The position numbers were made by a program, and so were the translations under genes. Positions 5,823-5,909 of a stretch of DNA of 5,909 nt are shown here, in pieces. The DNA comes from Actinomycetota bacterium (GTDB taxonomy: Bacteria > Actinomycetota > Thermoleophilia > Solirubrobacterales > 70-9): contig JAFDWD010000222.1 in the NCBI GenBank assembly GCA_018268695.1, positions 1-5,909 on the forward strand. Direction: 5' to 3'. A model generated the notes under the pieces. The model ran no database searches. It was not told the DNA's origin and worked only from the letters and a program-made list of their open reading frames with translations. The first letter of the stretch is position 1. The number at the start of each line of letters is the position of its first letter.

Positions 5823-5909
5823 CCGCAGCACCCGAGGAGCGCGACGAGTCCTTCGTCGAGGAGGAGGAGGCCGAGGCGGCACAGGAAGCTGCGGCGATCG
5901 GCGGACCCC
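5819..5909 (+). CDS. Start of an acidic hypothetical protein (3'-truncated by window edge)
   Basis: Only the first 30 codons are in the window. The GTG start overlaps the previous stop (GTGA) and has a TGGAG ribosome binding site at 7-base spacing. The visible part is very acidic and Ala/Glu-rich (APEERDESFVEEEEAEAAQ, then EAAAIGGP), with no hydrophobic segment so far. This looks like a disordered, charged N-terminal tail. Function cannot be judged. The tight link to the preceding membrane protein, which has a basic cytoplasmic N-terminus, would allow an electrostatic interaction, but that is speculation. Confidence 0.65.
   Translation, partial: MTAAPEERDESFVEEEEAEAAQEAAAIGGP

Overview
The window is uniformly GC-rich, codes densely, and shows strong G/C bias at third codon positions. 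Together with the gene families, this suggests a high-GC actinobacterium. The small uncharacterised proteins and the style of the ligase D genes remind me of soil Thermoleophilia/Solirubrobacterales. That placement is inference, since there is no rRNA or other marker here. I see no mobile element, CRISPR array, tRNA or rRNA.

Left part (1-2859): a two-gene DNA end-joining (NHEJ) block on the plus strand. The first gene enters from the left edge and is the C-terminal part of an ATP-dependent DNA ligase: the later nucleotidyltransferase motifs plus the OB fold. After 29 bases comes a LigD-type protein of 681 residues with the order 3'-phosphoesterase, ligase-like domain, primase-polymerase. Its phosphoesterase and polymerase active sites look complete. 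Its ligase-like domain has lost the AMP-accepting lysine (motif I reads ELAWGGVR where ExKxDGxR is expected), both lysines of motif V, and the whole OB fold. The simplest reading is division of labour: the upstream ligase seals the break, while the second protein trims and fills ends and keeps a dead ligase fold as a scaffold. No Ku gene is visible in the window. This is the most interesting part.

Middle (2882-4044): a 71-residue cysteine-containing protein that may be a small zinc-ribbon, then a YihY/BrkB-family inner-membrane protein.

Right part (4060-5909): an ArsR-type winged-helix regulator on the minus strand, convergent with the yihY-like gene and divergent from a DUF72 (YecE-like) gene. 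The 121-base region between the divergent genes is AT-richer and holds a good palindrome, TAACACCGGTGGTA, which is a candidate operator. After the DUF72 gene come a small one-membrane-segment protein and the acidic start of a further gene that overlaps it by four bases (GTGA) and runs off the right edge.

The longest non-coding stretches are 4642-4762 (121 bases) and 3098-3171 (74 bases). All other genes are tightly packed.
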